Positions 1 to 10,057 of a stretch of DNA of 27,965 nt are shown here, in pieces. Within the stretch, counting starts at the first letter, position 1. The number at the start of each line of letters is the position of its first letter. Origin of the DNA: Brachionus plicatilis (Eukaryota > Rotifera > Eurotatoria > Ploima > Brachionidae); contig QEOQ01000022.1 in NCBI GenBank assembly GCA_010279815.1, positions 694,193-722,157 of the forward strand, read 5' to 3'. The translations under genes were made by a program, and so were the position numbers. Below the pieces are notes generated by a model. That model was given only the letters and a program-made list of their open reading frames with translations, was not told where the DNA came from and did not search any database.

Positions 1-1
1 T

Positions 2-367
2 TATTCAGACAATGAATTTGAAGTTTGTTCTGATGGTGATGATGATGTTGAAAATGATGATGATGATGAGGTTGAAAGACACATTTATGAATCAATAGAA
101 TCTGTTATTCAAAATTCAATTCAAAACGATTTCGATCCAAATCTTGACAAGTCAAGTTCGAAGTGGAGTTATTTGGACTGTTTTGAAAAATTCTGAGGAG
201 ACTAAAATTCGATTCGTTTGATTTTAAAATCAATAAACAGTGACAGAAAAAAATACCAGTTTAGATTGTGCAATGAGAACAAGTCCAAATTTACTTGTAA
301 TGATTGCGGAAAAACGACTTGTGGGACATGTTTACATGAGATGATTAACACATCTGACATTTTTTGA
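2..367 (+). pseudogene. piggyBac-like transposase remnant (acidic N-terminal piece plus zinc ribbon)
   Basis: Two open stretches are separated by stops. Frame 2 (2-196) reads an Asp/Glu-rich segment with a run of GAT codons, then a Trp-containing tail and a TGA. A second frame (206-367) reads a cysteine-rich piece with the pattern RLCNENKSKFTCNDCGKTTC followed by GTCLH, then a stop at 365. Paired CxxC motifs ending in CxxCxH resemble the C-terminal zinc ribbon of piggyBac-type (DDE_Tnp_1_7) transposases, whose N-termini are also acidic. The catalytic DDE core that should lie between them is absent, and the 5' end runs off the window. It is most likely a dead, internally deleted copy. Another zinc-ribbon protein fragment is possible, and the two pieces may not belong together. 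Confidence 0.4.
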
Positions 368-781
368 AGAGTTAATGATATGCAAGTTAAAAAAATGTTG
401 AATAAGATTTTCTGAAAGTATACTTGTTTTCAAAGTAAAAAATAAAAACGATTTTTAATAAATCATTGAATTTTAAAATAAATAGTCCGAACAAAAACAT
501 GTTTTCTGTGTTAAGATATTTTTTTGTCCTAAATTACAAAAAGACTAAATTTTTTTCTCAAACATTTCCTACAAATATGATAAATATTTTTTCATCATGT
601 CATGCTCGCAATCTTTGTTTGGGTTTTATCTGAAAAATGTTTGAGCTTGAACTTAAACTAAAGTTTACTTAGCCTAAATTTCTCAAAAGAAATTAAAATA
701 AATTTTATATTTTAACTTACTTAACATTTCGATTAGATCAAATAGAGGATTATATTAATTTTGAATTATAAGCTAAAAAAA
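368..781. other. Upstream region of the UXS gene; no gene seen
   Basis: AT-rich non-coding sequence. A pyrimidine-containing stretch ending in AG at 735-736 looks like a 3' splice acceptor 45 nt before the UXS start codon. It could be the end of a 5' UTR intron or a spliced-leader addition site. No core promoter motif was recognised with confidence. Confidence 0.4.
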
Positions 782-2008
782 ATGTTCAAATTTTATATTA
801 TTTTTATTACTGTTTTAAGTCACCAATTTATTCCAGTATATTCATTGGGATCAGAAGAGTCCATCGAAAATTTAAAAATTGAGATTCAAAACCTGAAAAA
901 TCGTCTCGAAACACTGGAAAATTCTCAAAAAGTTTATCCAAAAGTAAAATTTTTTCCTCTAAATGATCAAAAAAGAATTTTAGTGACAGGTGGTGCCGGA
1001 TTCGTAGGTTCTCACTTAGTAGACAGGTTAATGCGAGAAGGACATAGAATTACAGTTGCGGACAATTTTTTCACCGGCACCAAGAGCAACATAGAACATT
1101 GGATAGGACATCCAAATTTTGAACTCTTAAACCATGACATAGTCAATCCGCTCTATCTGGAAGTAGATGAGATATATCATCTAGCATCGCCAGCCAGTCC
1201 TCCTCACTACATGTACAACCCAATCAAAACCATAAAAACCAACACGGTTGGCACAATCAACATGCTGGGATTAGCCAGACGAGTCAAAGCTAAACTCTTG
1301 TTTGCTTCTACATCCGAAGTCTACGGTGATCCCGAAATACACCCTCAACCGGAACACTATTGGGGAAATGTGAATCCCATCGGACCTAGAGCTTGCTATG
1401 ATGAATCAAAAAGAGTCGCTGAGGCTATGTGTTTTGCTTATGCCAAACAAGAAAAGGTTCAAATTAGAATAGCCAGAATTTTCAATACTTATGGTCCAAG
1501 AATGAATTTAAATGATGGTAGAGTGGTTAGCAATTTTATTCTACAATCTTTGCAGAATCAAAATTTGACTTTGTATGGCGACGGCAGTCAGACAAGATCG
1601 TTTCAGTACATTGACGATTTGGTCAATGGCCTAGTGGCATTGATGAGTGGTAATTATACAAGACCACTTAATTTGGGAAATCCGGATGAATACTCGATGG
1701 GTCAATTGGCAGAAATTATCCGGGATATGATAGGAAATGGAAACGAGATTGTAATGAGACCCAAAATGGAGGATGATCCACAGAAAAGAAAACCGGACAT
1801 TTCTTTGGCCAAGAATATTCTCAACTGGGAGCCGAAAGTCTCTCTAAAACAAGGAATTCAAAAGACAGTGGATTATTTCCGAAATGAATTGAACAAAAAT
1901 AAAAATAATCAGCACACTGGCGAGACTTCTTATTCTCACAATTTTTATTATTTATCTCCTGAAGAAGAAACTAAAGCCAAAGAAAAAAATTTTAAATTTG
2001 AATTGTAG
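782..2008 (+). CDS. UXS1: UDP-glucuronic acid decarboxylase (UDP-xylose synthase), type II Golgi membrane protein
   Basis: Single-exon, 408-residue protein, close to the ~420 residues of animal UXS1. The enzyme converts UDP-glucuronate to UDP-xylose with NAD+ in the Golgi/ER lumen, feeding proteoglycan linker synthesis. Residues 4-20 are hydrophobic (signal anchor), 24-50 are coiled-coil-like stem, and the extended-SDR Rossmann fold starts at ~64 with GGAGFVG (70-76). The catalytic STSE is at 176-179 and Y206-xxx-K210 lies in GPRACYDESK. Also visible are the UXS signatures HLASPASPP (133-141), RIFNTYGPRM, GDGSQTRSFQY and DDPQKRKPDI. The ATG at 782 was chosen because the upstream in-frame codons include no other ATG and it directly precedes the signal anchor. 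The lack of introns contrasts with its neighbours. An AATAAA lies 54 nt after the stop. Confidence 0.97.
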   Translation: MFKFYIIFITVLSHQFIPVYSLGSEESIENLKIEIQNLKNRLETLENSQKVYPKVKFFPLNDQKRILVTGGAGFVGSHLVDRLMREGHRITVADNFFTGTKSNIEHWIGHPNFELLNHDIVNPLYLEVDEIYHLASPASPPHYMYNPIKTIKTNTVGTINMLGLARRVKAKLLFASTSEVYGDPEIHPQPEHYWGNVNPIGPRACYDESKRVAEAMCFAYAKQEKVQIRIARIFNTYGPRMNLNDGRVVSNFILQSLQNQNLTLYGDGSQTRSFQYIDDLVNGLVALMSGNYTRPLNLGNPDEYSMGQLAEIIRDMIGNGNEIVMRPKMEDDPQKRKPDISLAKNILNWEPKVSLKQGIQKTVDYFRNELNKNKNNQHTGETSYSHNFYYLSPEEETKAKEKNFKFEL

Positions 2009-2061
2009 TAAAAAAAAATTTATTTTTAATTAACTTTTTTGTAAAATTTTTAATTGAATTT

Positions 2062-2067
2062 AATAAA
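2062..2067 (+). terminator. Probable polyadenylation signal of UXS1
   Basis: AATAAA lies 54 nt past the UXS stop codon. The hexamer is frequent in this AT-rich DNA, so the call rests on position. Confidence 0.45.
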
Positions 2068-3875
2068 TTTTTTGTTCTTTGAGCTCATTTGATTAAAATG
2101 CACAAAAATATTTTAATTTTTTTTCGATAGAAAATATGGTCTTAATTAACCAAATCAGTTGATGAAAAGATTTCATAAATATTTATTTTAAACACAAATA
2201 TTATATTTTTTAATGATTAACCCAATATTGAGAATTTTCACAGTGGTTAAAGGAATCATCTTAAATGGCACAATCACATGCACTCTCAAATAAAAAGGTT
2301 AATATTTTATTGCTAATTTTCCATCAAAACTATCAAATCCGATTTAATTTTAAAAAAAAATAAAATTCATAATAATAACTTAAAGATTAATAAAAGATTA
2401 AAAATTTATGCATCTTTAGGCTTTGCTAAATATTAAAATTTAATCCATGAAATAATTCATTTAAGGTTTTTTTTTCATTTTCTATTAATTTTTTTTAAAT
2501 GACATTAGAGATTTTTATTTTTTTTTGAAACAAAATAAGAAAGGAAATTGATTTTCGGAACATATTTTTATTAATTAGCATTTTATCAATTAATTTGTAA
2601 TGTGGTTATTAATTAATAAAAAAATTGAATTTATCAACAAATGATGCTGGGCAAAATAGTAAATTTTAGGTCAAATTTCATCTTTAACAAAAATTGTAAA
2701 AGTAGAATTCGGATATTTTAATTTAATATTTTGATTAAAAACTTTTTTTGTGCAGGAAATGCATTATTTTCTAATTAAAATTTTTTCGAAAATCTAACTC
2801 CATTAAGCAGATCAAATTGTTATTTTAATTAAAGATTCTCTTCTTTCAACGTTTAGTTTTGAATTATAATTTGGCCTTAAATTGTATAAATCTCTAAAAG
2901 TCATATGAGTAAAATTAAATTTTTTTAAAGAAAATGCTTTCAAAAATGCACCAAATTAATATGTTAACCATTTGGTATTGGAATCAATTTGAATATTATT
3001 TTACCATTTACCAAGGTAATATAAATCATTTTCATTTCCTAAAGCTTTCAAATTAATTTAGTCTGTTTAATTACATGCTTTCAAATAACAAGCCATTTAA
3101 GAATCGGGTTAATTTAATCTTAAAATGAGATTTTTTTAAACATAATCTTTAATTGCTTTTTCTTTTCAGCTTATAAATTAAGCAAAAAATTTGTGCATTT
3201 GAGTAATTTTTGGTTATTTTAGAACTTAATTGCACTCAATTGTTTTCCTCTTTCAGCGATATTCTTAAGAAAACACAAACATTTTAAATTCTGATTACCG
3301 TTGAGCCAAGTGTTTTAAAAAAAAATTAACAATTGTACACTTTTTAATTTGTTTACCTATCACAAATGTTCAATTAATCTTGATCAAGATAGAAAATAAT
3401 GGGCAAAAATAAATTGAATTTTTCTATTTTTTTTAAAATTTATTAACAGTTTTTTGTCTTATTCTAGCATCTTTATATTCAATGCATCTAGTTAAATTAG
3501 CCGATCAAATGCAAAAATAGATACCAAAAATTTTAATACAGTTTTAAAATATATTCTCATATACATAATGTAAAATAATACTACTCTTGCCATTGAATAA
3601 AATTGAAAGAAAAATAAAATTTCCAGTCGTATTTGAAGGCGTTTCTAGTTACTTTTTGAGTCTTGACTGTGTGGCACGAATCTATAATACAAAAATTTTA
3701 AAAAATACCTTTTTTCTTCTAATATTATATTCAAAATTTAAAATAATTAATTTTTTTTCTAGTGTTTTTAGCTTGAGCTCAAGCCGCAAAATGGAACTAA
3801 AATAAATAAGAAAAAAAGGCTATTTGTTGTCTATCGCATCTTTTTTTTAGTAGTTTTTTGTAGTTGATTTTATAA
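2068..3875. other. Intergenic region between UXS1 and the FAM122 gene
   Basis: About 1.8 kb of AT-rich DNA with homopolymer runs. No supported coding exon was found; a 72-codon open stretch at 3587-3805 lacks coding character. A 69-nt hairpin at 3181-3249 is discussed as a finding. Acceptor-like pyrimidine-AG sites occur at 3849-3850 and 3862-3863, just upstream of the next start codon. Confidence 0.5.
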
Positions 3876-6800
3876 ATGACGAGAATGTCTCTGAACGAAA
3901 CAGTTACCCTTGAGCATTCAGAAACTGACAGCAAGCAAGAATCAGTGGAATCGTCGTCGAATTATTTTTATTTGAATGGTGGTAAGATAAGAAAAAATGA
4001 TCCACAAGACACTAACTGTCAGACTGATTCGGTATTTCGAAATCCGAACAGCATCGAATCGTTTACGGCACCGTCACCTGCTGGCTCTTTCAATGATCAG
4101 TTCGACACAAATACTCCTGCGACGACTCCTCTGTCAGTGGACGACAATTCGGACACCAATAACCAAGAGTCCAACTCAAACTCTCAAGCTTCGTTTCAAG
4201 TAAATAAGTTGTCACAAGCGTTTGATAACCCTAACTTTAGGTTCAGGCGCCACAGTTCTCAGTCATCTTTAAATTTACCTCTTAATTTACAAATAAATAA
4301 TAACAATTCTTCCGCAACAAATTTAGTATCACCTCTGACCATGACTGGTTCATTTTCAAATTTAAGTAGTTCTTCAAATCCAGAAAGAGTTTGTTCGGTA
4401 AATTATTTTTATTGAATTAATTAAATTCTAATTAATAAAGTTTAATTTTTATCTAGTCTCCAATAAGTAGTTTGAAAATGTCATCAAGAGTTTGTCAAAT
4501 AAAAATCGATGAAGGTATTGAGCCTCACCTAAGCCGCGAAATAAAATCTGAAAGGTAATATTTGAATTTTGGGCCTATTGTAGCATTATAAAAAATTATT
4601 AGAAAAATTGAGTCTGGTCAACGAGATCTTTAGAAATTTTCATTTATTAAATATTCTTATTTAAATAGTGAAGTCGGGACATGACTTGACGAAATTCATT
4701 TGTATTTTTAATAGAAAAAATTAATTCCGGAAATTTTTGGTTTAATTTTGAATGAATACATAGAATATTTTTAGTATTCATTTTGGCTTCTAGTAAAAAT
4801 TACATAAAAAAATTTTTTAGACTCTCCTTTAAAAAGTTATGAACATATTTGGCTTATATAATTAATATGAAAAAAAAATTTGATTTTGGAATTTTTAAAA
4901 CTGGTGTATTCAAAATTTAAGTTAAAATTTAGAATTTAAAAACAAAATATCTCCAAATGTTTATTCAAGGATTCAACGAGTCAATATTTTCATAAGAATT
5001 CACAAAATTCACATTTTCAACTTAATTAATATAAGCTTAAAAATGTAATTGAGTCACCTGAAATTCTCGGATAATACTTATTTAAGCTGCTTATCGAAAT
5101 CACCACTTATTTTAATAGTTCATAAATTTTTTTCTATCATGTTTATGGCAAGATTTTCCCATCTTTTCCATTTTTTCGTAAAAATTATTGGTCTTAGACA
5201 GAACCTTTAAGGTACTCCATTATATGCATCATGAAGACATACATTCATCAAGAACAAATCATGAATTAAAAAAATAAAATTACCAAAAAAACTTAAATCT
5301 TGTTATTTTTAATTAAACTTTAAATGAGAAACCGTATCAATTGTTTTTAATTAGTTATTATCCACCTTAAAATTTTTTTTTGGAGTATCAATCATAAAAT
5401 CTAAAAATTTAAACAAGCCAAATTTAAAACATCCATGTGGTATATAACCACATTTTCAAATGCTTAATAAGTTATTTATTATATACTAGTCTTTTAAAAT
5501 TAAAAAAGAAATCTAGCTGTATAAAATCTTCTCTAATAATTTTCAGAATATTTAGATTATAAAGTCAATTTCGAATTTTAATTGATTCTCGATATTGATT
5601 CTTGATCCCTGATAAGCGGAGAAACACTTAACATTTTTCAGATTTTGCTTTTTTACAATGAAATTTCAAATAAAGGCAATACAGCTACAAAAAAGTATTA
5701 TTCAAAGGTTTTTTTCTAATTTAATTTTAATTTGTCACCCCTTTTTCATTTCTAATCGCTAATGAGAATAAAAATGAATTTACTACAATAGCCCCCTGAT
5801 TTTTATAAATCATTGAAATTGCAATTGATTTTTAATATATCCAGAGGTTCAAATCAATTGCTAAAAAATGCATTCTAGGTAAAAACATAATTTCCGAAAA
5901 ATTAAATTCTCTTTATCATAAAATGTCTTTGAAATAAAAAAAAATGCTTAAAACTTCCATTTTTTTAATTCTTAAATTTGAAATAATTTATTGATTTTAA
6001 TTTTAAATTTTATTATATAAAGTAATAACCACTAGAAAGTATTAGACTCCCAATTCCGACTAAGAAATCTAGAATTCAAATCTCATTGAAATGTTTAATT
6101 TTTTTAAAAATTTAATTTCTTTATATTTATTTATTTATCTAAAATACTTAAATTTTATTATTTAAAGGGAGACGCAAAATACTTTGAAGCTCAAATCTTC
6201 GTGCGATGAATTAGTGATAGTAAAAAATTTAAATTCATTTAAAAGTATGAACATTTTTTGTAATTTTTTATAAATAGAATAGTGATGATCACGGTCTGGA
6301 AGGTTTTGGGTTTGACAGGGAACAAAATCGAACCAATTCGCCCAATTTTTTTGGATCCTCGGGCTCTTCATCAACATTCAAAAGATACCGTACTTTTAGT
6401 GAATCACAAAATAATCAAAATGGCCAAGCAAACAACCAAGGAAGTATGCCATCTCCATCAATTTCGTCCTTTCAGTCCTATTCAAATTCGTCTTCTCCAA
6501 CTGGTTTTGTAATGAACAACAATAACCAACAGAGCAATTCAAACCCGGGACTTTTAGTAAATTAGATTCTAAAAATTTATTTTTTTTTAAATTTATTTTA
6601 AAGCGATGTTTTTCACCCTCTACTACATTGACAAATCAAAACTATTTTTCCCAAAGTCCAAGTCCAACCCGCAAGTTATTTGTTACGCGTCGTAGTATGA
6701 GTCCTGTTCCATGCAGCCTACGTCCAAGCTCCTTTAATCAGTCAGGACTGGTAAATAACAAGCGAAAAATTTCTGATGTTGACCAAACTGATTCAAATAG

Positions 6801-7269
6801 TCCAGTAACTTTCCATTCTCCGAAAAGATCGCTAGTTGACCAAGAATTTGTCCAGCCATTACTTATTTATACAAATAGCAATTCTAATGCGTCCCGAGCA
6901 TTGAACAGATCTGCTGCATCTTCGCCTTCACCATCTCCTTTCAATCAAAACCCTCATTCTCCTAGCACTACTCTAATGCAAAATGATAAAAATAATTTAA
7001 GAAATCAAAAATTTGACGAAGATTCAAATAAATACACGTTTATTCCAATACAGCTACCACCACCATCCTCTTCTCCAGGTTTGGCTCAACCATCAAATCA
7101 AAAAAAGACACAAGTTTTGCCAAATCAATCTAATTTTTCGTGCGATTCACCAGTCAACTTTTCGCCTTCGGTTTCTTCCAATGTCTCCAATTCAATCAAT
7201 GGGGGCAAACCTGATAGTGGTTATCAAAGTAGCGCTCAAAACAACTCTGATTCCGAATTTTGTACATAA
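3876..7269 (+). CDS. FAM122/PABIR-family PP2A-B55 regulator, five exons
   Basis: Exons 3876-4397, 4457-4554, 6168-6219, 6278-6556 and 6604-7269 join in frame to 538 residues. Recognition rests on blocks shared in order with vertebrate FAM122A/PABIR1: RVCQIKIDEG (185-194, human RLHQIKQEEG), then SRE and ERETQ (human EREVQ), then an acidic SDD segment (~226). After these come CFSPS (319-323), SPSPTRKLFVTRRSMSPVP (335-353) and KRKISDVD. In the family, the RLHQIK helix docks on the PP2A B55 subunit and the following helix covers the catalytic subunit, inhibiting PP2A-B55 during mitotic entry. RRHSSQSS (~125) resembles the RRxS phospho/14-3-3 site near the human N-terminus. The protein is much longer than the human one (287 aa) because of low-complexity Ser/Asn-rich insertions, mainly in exons 1, 4 and 5. 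The exon 3 donor at 6220 was chosen because it alone keeps frame with exon 4. Nuclear/cytosolic location is inferred. Confidence 0.87.
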
Positions 7270-7283
7270 ATAAACAATTAAAA

Positions 7284-7289
7284 AATAAA
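7284..7289 (+). terminator. Probable polyadenylation signal of the FAM122 gene
   Basis: AATAAA lies 15 nt after the stop codon; another overlaps the stop itself (7268-7273). Both are plausible in such AT-rich DNA. Confidence 0.4.
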
Positions 7290-9293
7290 AAAGAATGTTT
7301 TTTTTGAAATTTTTCTTTCGATGGTTTTCTTTGTGTTCTATATGATTTTGTTCTTTTCTTTTTCTTACTTTTTATTTTTTTTTCTTTAAAAAATAATAAA
7401 TCATTTTAAATTCTAATTTTATTAAAAAAATTCTTTTATTTTGAGAGGACAAATATAACATTAATTTTAATTAAAATTTAATAATATTAAGCTATAAAGA
7501 TTGTTTAAGAATTTTTTCAGAATATATTTGACTTTTTTAAATCTTAGTACCGTTGTTGGACGCTTGCTTAGGATTTCTATGGAAAATGAATGATGAACTA
7601 GTATTTTTTTATTTATAATTGAGCAGGAAAAAGCAGATATGGTCTAGTAGTTTTAAGTTATTGTTTCCATTAAAAAAAATTTTGTAATTTCTCTTTAATT
7701 TTTAACTTTTTGTGAGAAAAAATTAAACACTCAAGTATATTAAATAAATACTCAGTAAAAAATCGAAAAGATGATTATTGTTTTCATTTTATAAGAATAT
7801 GAATTGATTTTAAGGAAGTAATTACCAATACGGGGGCTTACAAGGAACAGGGTCCATAGTTTTATCAAGAAAAAAAAACATAATATTTTCAAACCACTTT
7901 TCAATATTTGGTTTTATAAGTTATTTGAGTAATCAATATCTAATGATTTAAAATCTAACTAAATAATCAGTTATTTTTCATATTTAAAGGCTGATATTCA
8001 AGAATCCTAAAATTTAAATTTTGACATTAAAATTTAATTCTAATTAAATTTGGTCTAAAACTAAGTTTTTTTTCATTATTCTAGTTTATTAGAATCAAAA
8101 ATTCCCAATTTATTCACTTCAAATTAATATTTCATATTTTATGGATAATTTTCTTTAAAAAAATTTGAAATTTGAAACTCACTTTTAAACGAATATTCAA
8201 TAATATTATCTGTAAAAGATATTTGAGATTTAGAGATAATTTTTTCAAATAAAAATAATTCTTTCTTTTCCGAAACCTATTTTGTATGCATTAAATATCA
8301 AAATTTAAGAACAAAAAAATCGCAAAAAAATTTGGTCGAAACCAGTACGATATTTAATTTTGTCATTCATTTAAAACAAATTTTATTTAATCAAGTCTAT
8401 TTAGTAGATTTGTTTTTTAAATTTCTTTAAAAAACAAAAAATTAAGTCTGTAATTATTCATCTTTATAATTTTTAATGGTGTGACAAAAAGACAGTAAAA
8501 AATCAAATATTCTTATTTGCAGTCTATTTGAAATTTTAGATGGTAAAATAAAAATAAGTTCAATGATCATTTTTTAAAGAAAAATTAAATTTGTAAATAA
8601 TTTTTTTTTCACAACATGATTTTATTTGGTAAAATAATTGTCAATCGTTTATTGCTTGGACAGTTTAATATCCATTTAAAAAAGAATTAGATTCAAGGAA
8701 TCGCTTTATTTGTTTTTGTCTTTTTTTTCATAAAAAATGAATTTAATTTATTACAAAAAATATTGATACTTAACAAAGAGAATAAAAATTCCATCAAAAT
8801 TCCATACAGAAAATGTGTACAAGTAAAAAGTCACATTGAAAAAAAAAATTGCCAAAAATTTTAATGAAAAATAAAAAATTACATAATTACTTACATAGAT
8901 AAGAATTGAACTCTATTTCGCGTGGATTTACTTTTTAGAGCCCGATGGTAAAAAAAAATTTTGAAAACCAAAGTCGAGCATTTCAATCTAATTTCAATGG
9001 AAATTTTACATAAAAAAAACTTGAAACAAATTTTAAAGATAGCGGGATCTTTAAACTTTTAACAAGGCTGACAAAAAAATCAAAAAACTTAACAAGGAAT
9101 AAAAACAGCAAAAAGGAAGTAAGATATTCAAAATTCCAAGACTACACTAACAGATTCCTTTTTTTTTAAAGATTTTTTTCAAAAATAAAATAAAAATGGG
9201 TAAAATTGAGATTTACTTTACATCTTGGAAAGCTTATGTTCTCGGCCCTAAACAGATAATTAATTATGACTTATTTAGAAAAAAAAATTCAAT
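7290..9293. other. Intergenic region between two convergent genes
   Basis: About 2 kb between the 3' ends of the FAM122 gene (+) and the homeobox gene (-). The sequence is AT-rich with long A and T runs. No coding exon, RNA gene or organised repeat was recognised. Confidence 0.5.
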
Positions 9294-9872
9294 TTATTTG
9301 TCTAAATAGTTGTCTATTAGGCTTTTTAAAACTTCATTCTTTCTCTTTGTCTTTCTGTCTCTGCCTCTTCGTTTACGGAACCACTCCTAAAAAAAATCAA
9401 GCTAAAAATTATACAAACAAAAATTAAAAAAAAAAACCTCTATATCACTGTCCATTACGTGAAATCGTTGAGCCAATGTCTTAAGCTCCGTTGGCTTAGG
9501 GTATCTACTTTTTTTGAACAATTCTTCTAAAATAGCGTTCTGAATTTTGTTCCACTTTGGTGCCGGAATGTACTCAAATTTTTCACTGCTAATTAATTCT
9601 GCTTTTACTTTTTCATGGTCAACCGGTGCACACACACAATTGAATGAGTTCTCAATAGGATTTAAATCATCTGAATGAGACTCATTTGAAACACTATTAA
9701 AAGATTTGTCTTTCAGGTCGGACTCGAAGCTAAGCAAAGAGTAGTCAAAAGGTGTCGGACCAAAAAGTTGTTCACATGGTTTGGTTATGAACGCACTGGG
9801 GTAGTATTGAATTTGGGACGTAGATGAGAGACGTTTTACGCGTTTTCTCTTGCCACTTACAACTCGATCCAT
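9294..9872 (-). CDS. Divergent homeobox protein, two exons
   Basis: Exon 1 is 9872 down to 9438 and exon 2 is 9386 down to 9294. The 51-nt intron splits the recognition helix, and the product is 175 residues. A homeodomain fills residues ~100-159: ILEELF gives Leu16, Glu17 and Phe20, RYPKP falls in the helix1-2 turn, LAQRF gives Leu34 and Phe38, and IEEWFRKRR gives Trp48, Phe49 and Arg53. Spacing from helix 1 to WF needs no gaps. Position 51 is Lys instead of the near-invariant DNA-contacting Asn. Basic clusters lie at the N-terminus (GKRKRVKR) and after helix 3 (RGRDRKTKRK), which could be nuclear localisation signals. The family (e.g. ANHX-like or another divergent class) could not be assigned. 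It is a probable nuclear DNA-binding protein, and it shares a short promoter region with the aminopeptidase gene. Confidence 0.8.
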
Positions 9873-10057
9873 CTTTTAATAGTTTTTTTTTTGTTAAAAT
9901 TTAGCTTAAGTTTTTAACTAATGGCTTAAAGTTTTATGCTAAAGTTTCTCCCACTCACGGCTAAAATTAAAATCTTACATATGCTTTTTAATTTTTTGAA
10001 TCAATTTCTTTTTTTTTTGGTAATTGTGTAAACTTAACTTTTTTATTTAAATTTAAA
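9873..10057. promoter_or_regulatory. Shared head-to-head promoter region (homeobox gene / aminopeptidase gene)
   Basis: Only 185 bp separate the two divergent start codons, so both promoters must lie here or overlap the genes. Three near-repeats of GCTTAAGTTT occur at 9904-9913, 9924-9934 (one extra A) and 9938-9947 (GCTAAAGTTT). They are candidate factor sites. No TATA element was confidently placed among the AT runs. Confidence 0.45.

Noticed and set aside
3587..3805. 72-codon open stretch on the plus strand
   Set aside because: No ATG start, no recognisable motif, composition like random AT-rich sequence, no matching neighbours.
6162..6377. Minus-strand open stretch
   Set aside because: It is antisense to exons 3-4 of the FAM122 gene and shows no family likeness.
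8649..8670. TTATTGCTTG, ten bases matching the start of miR-137
   Set aside because: Neither flank folds back on it; shows that such short matches arise by chance here.
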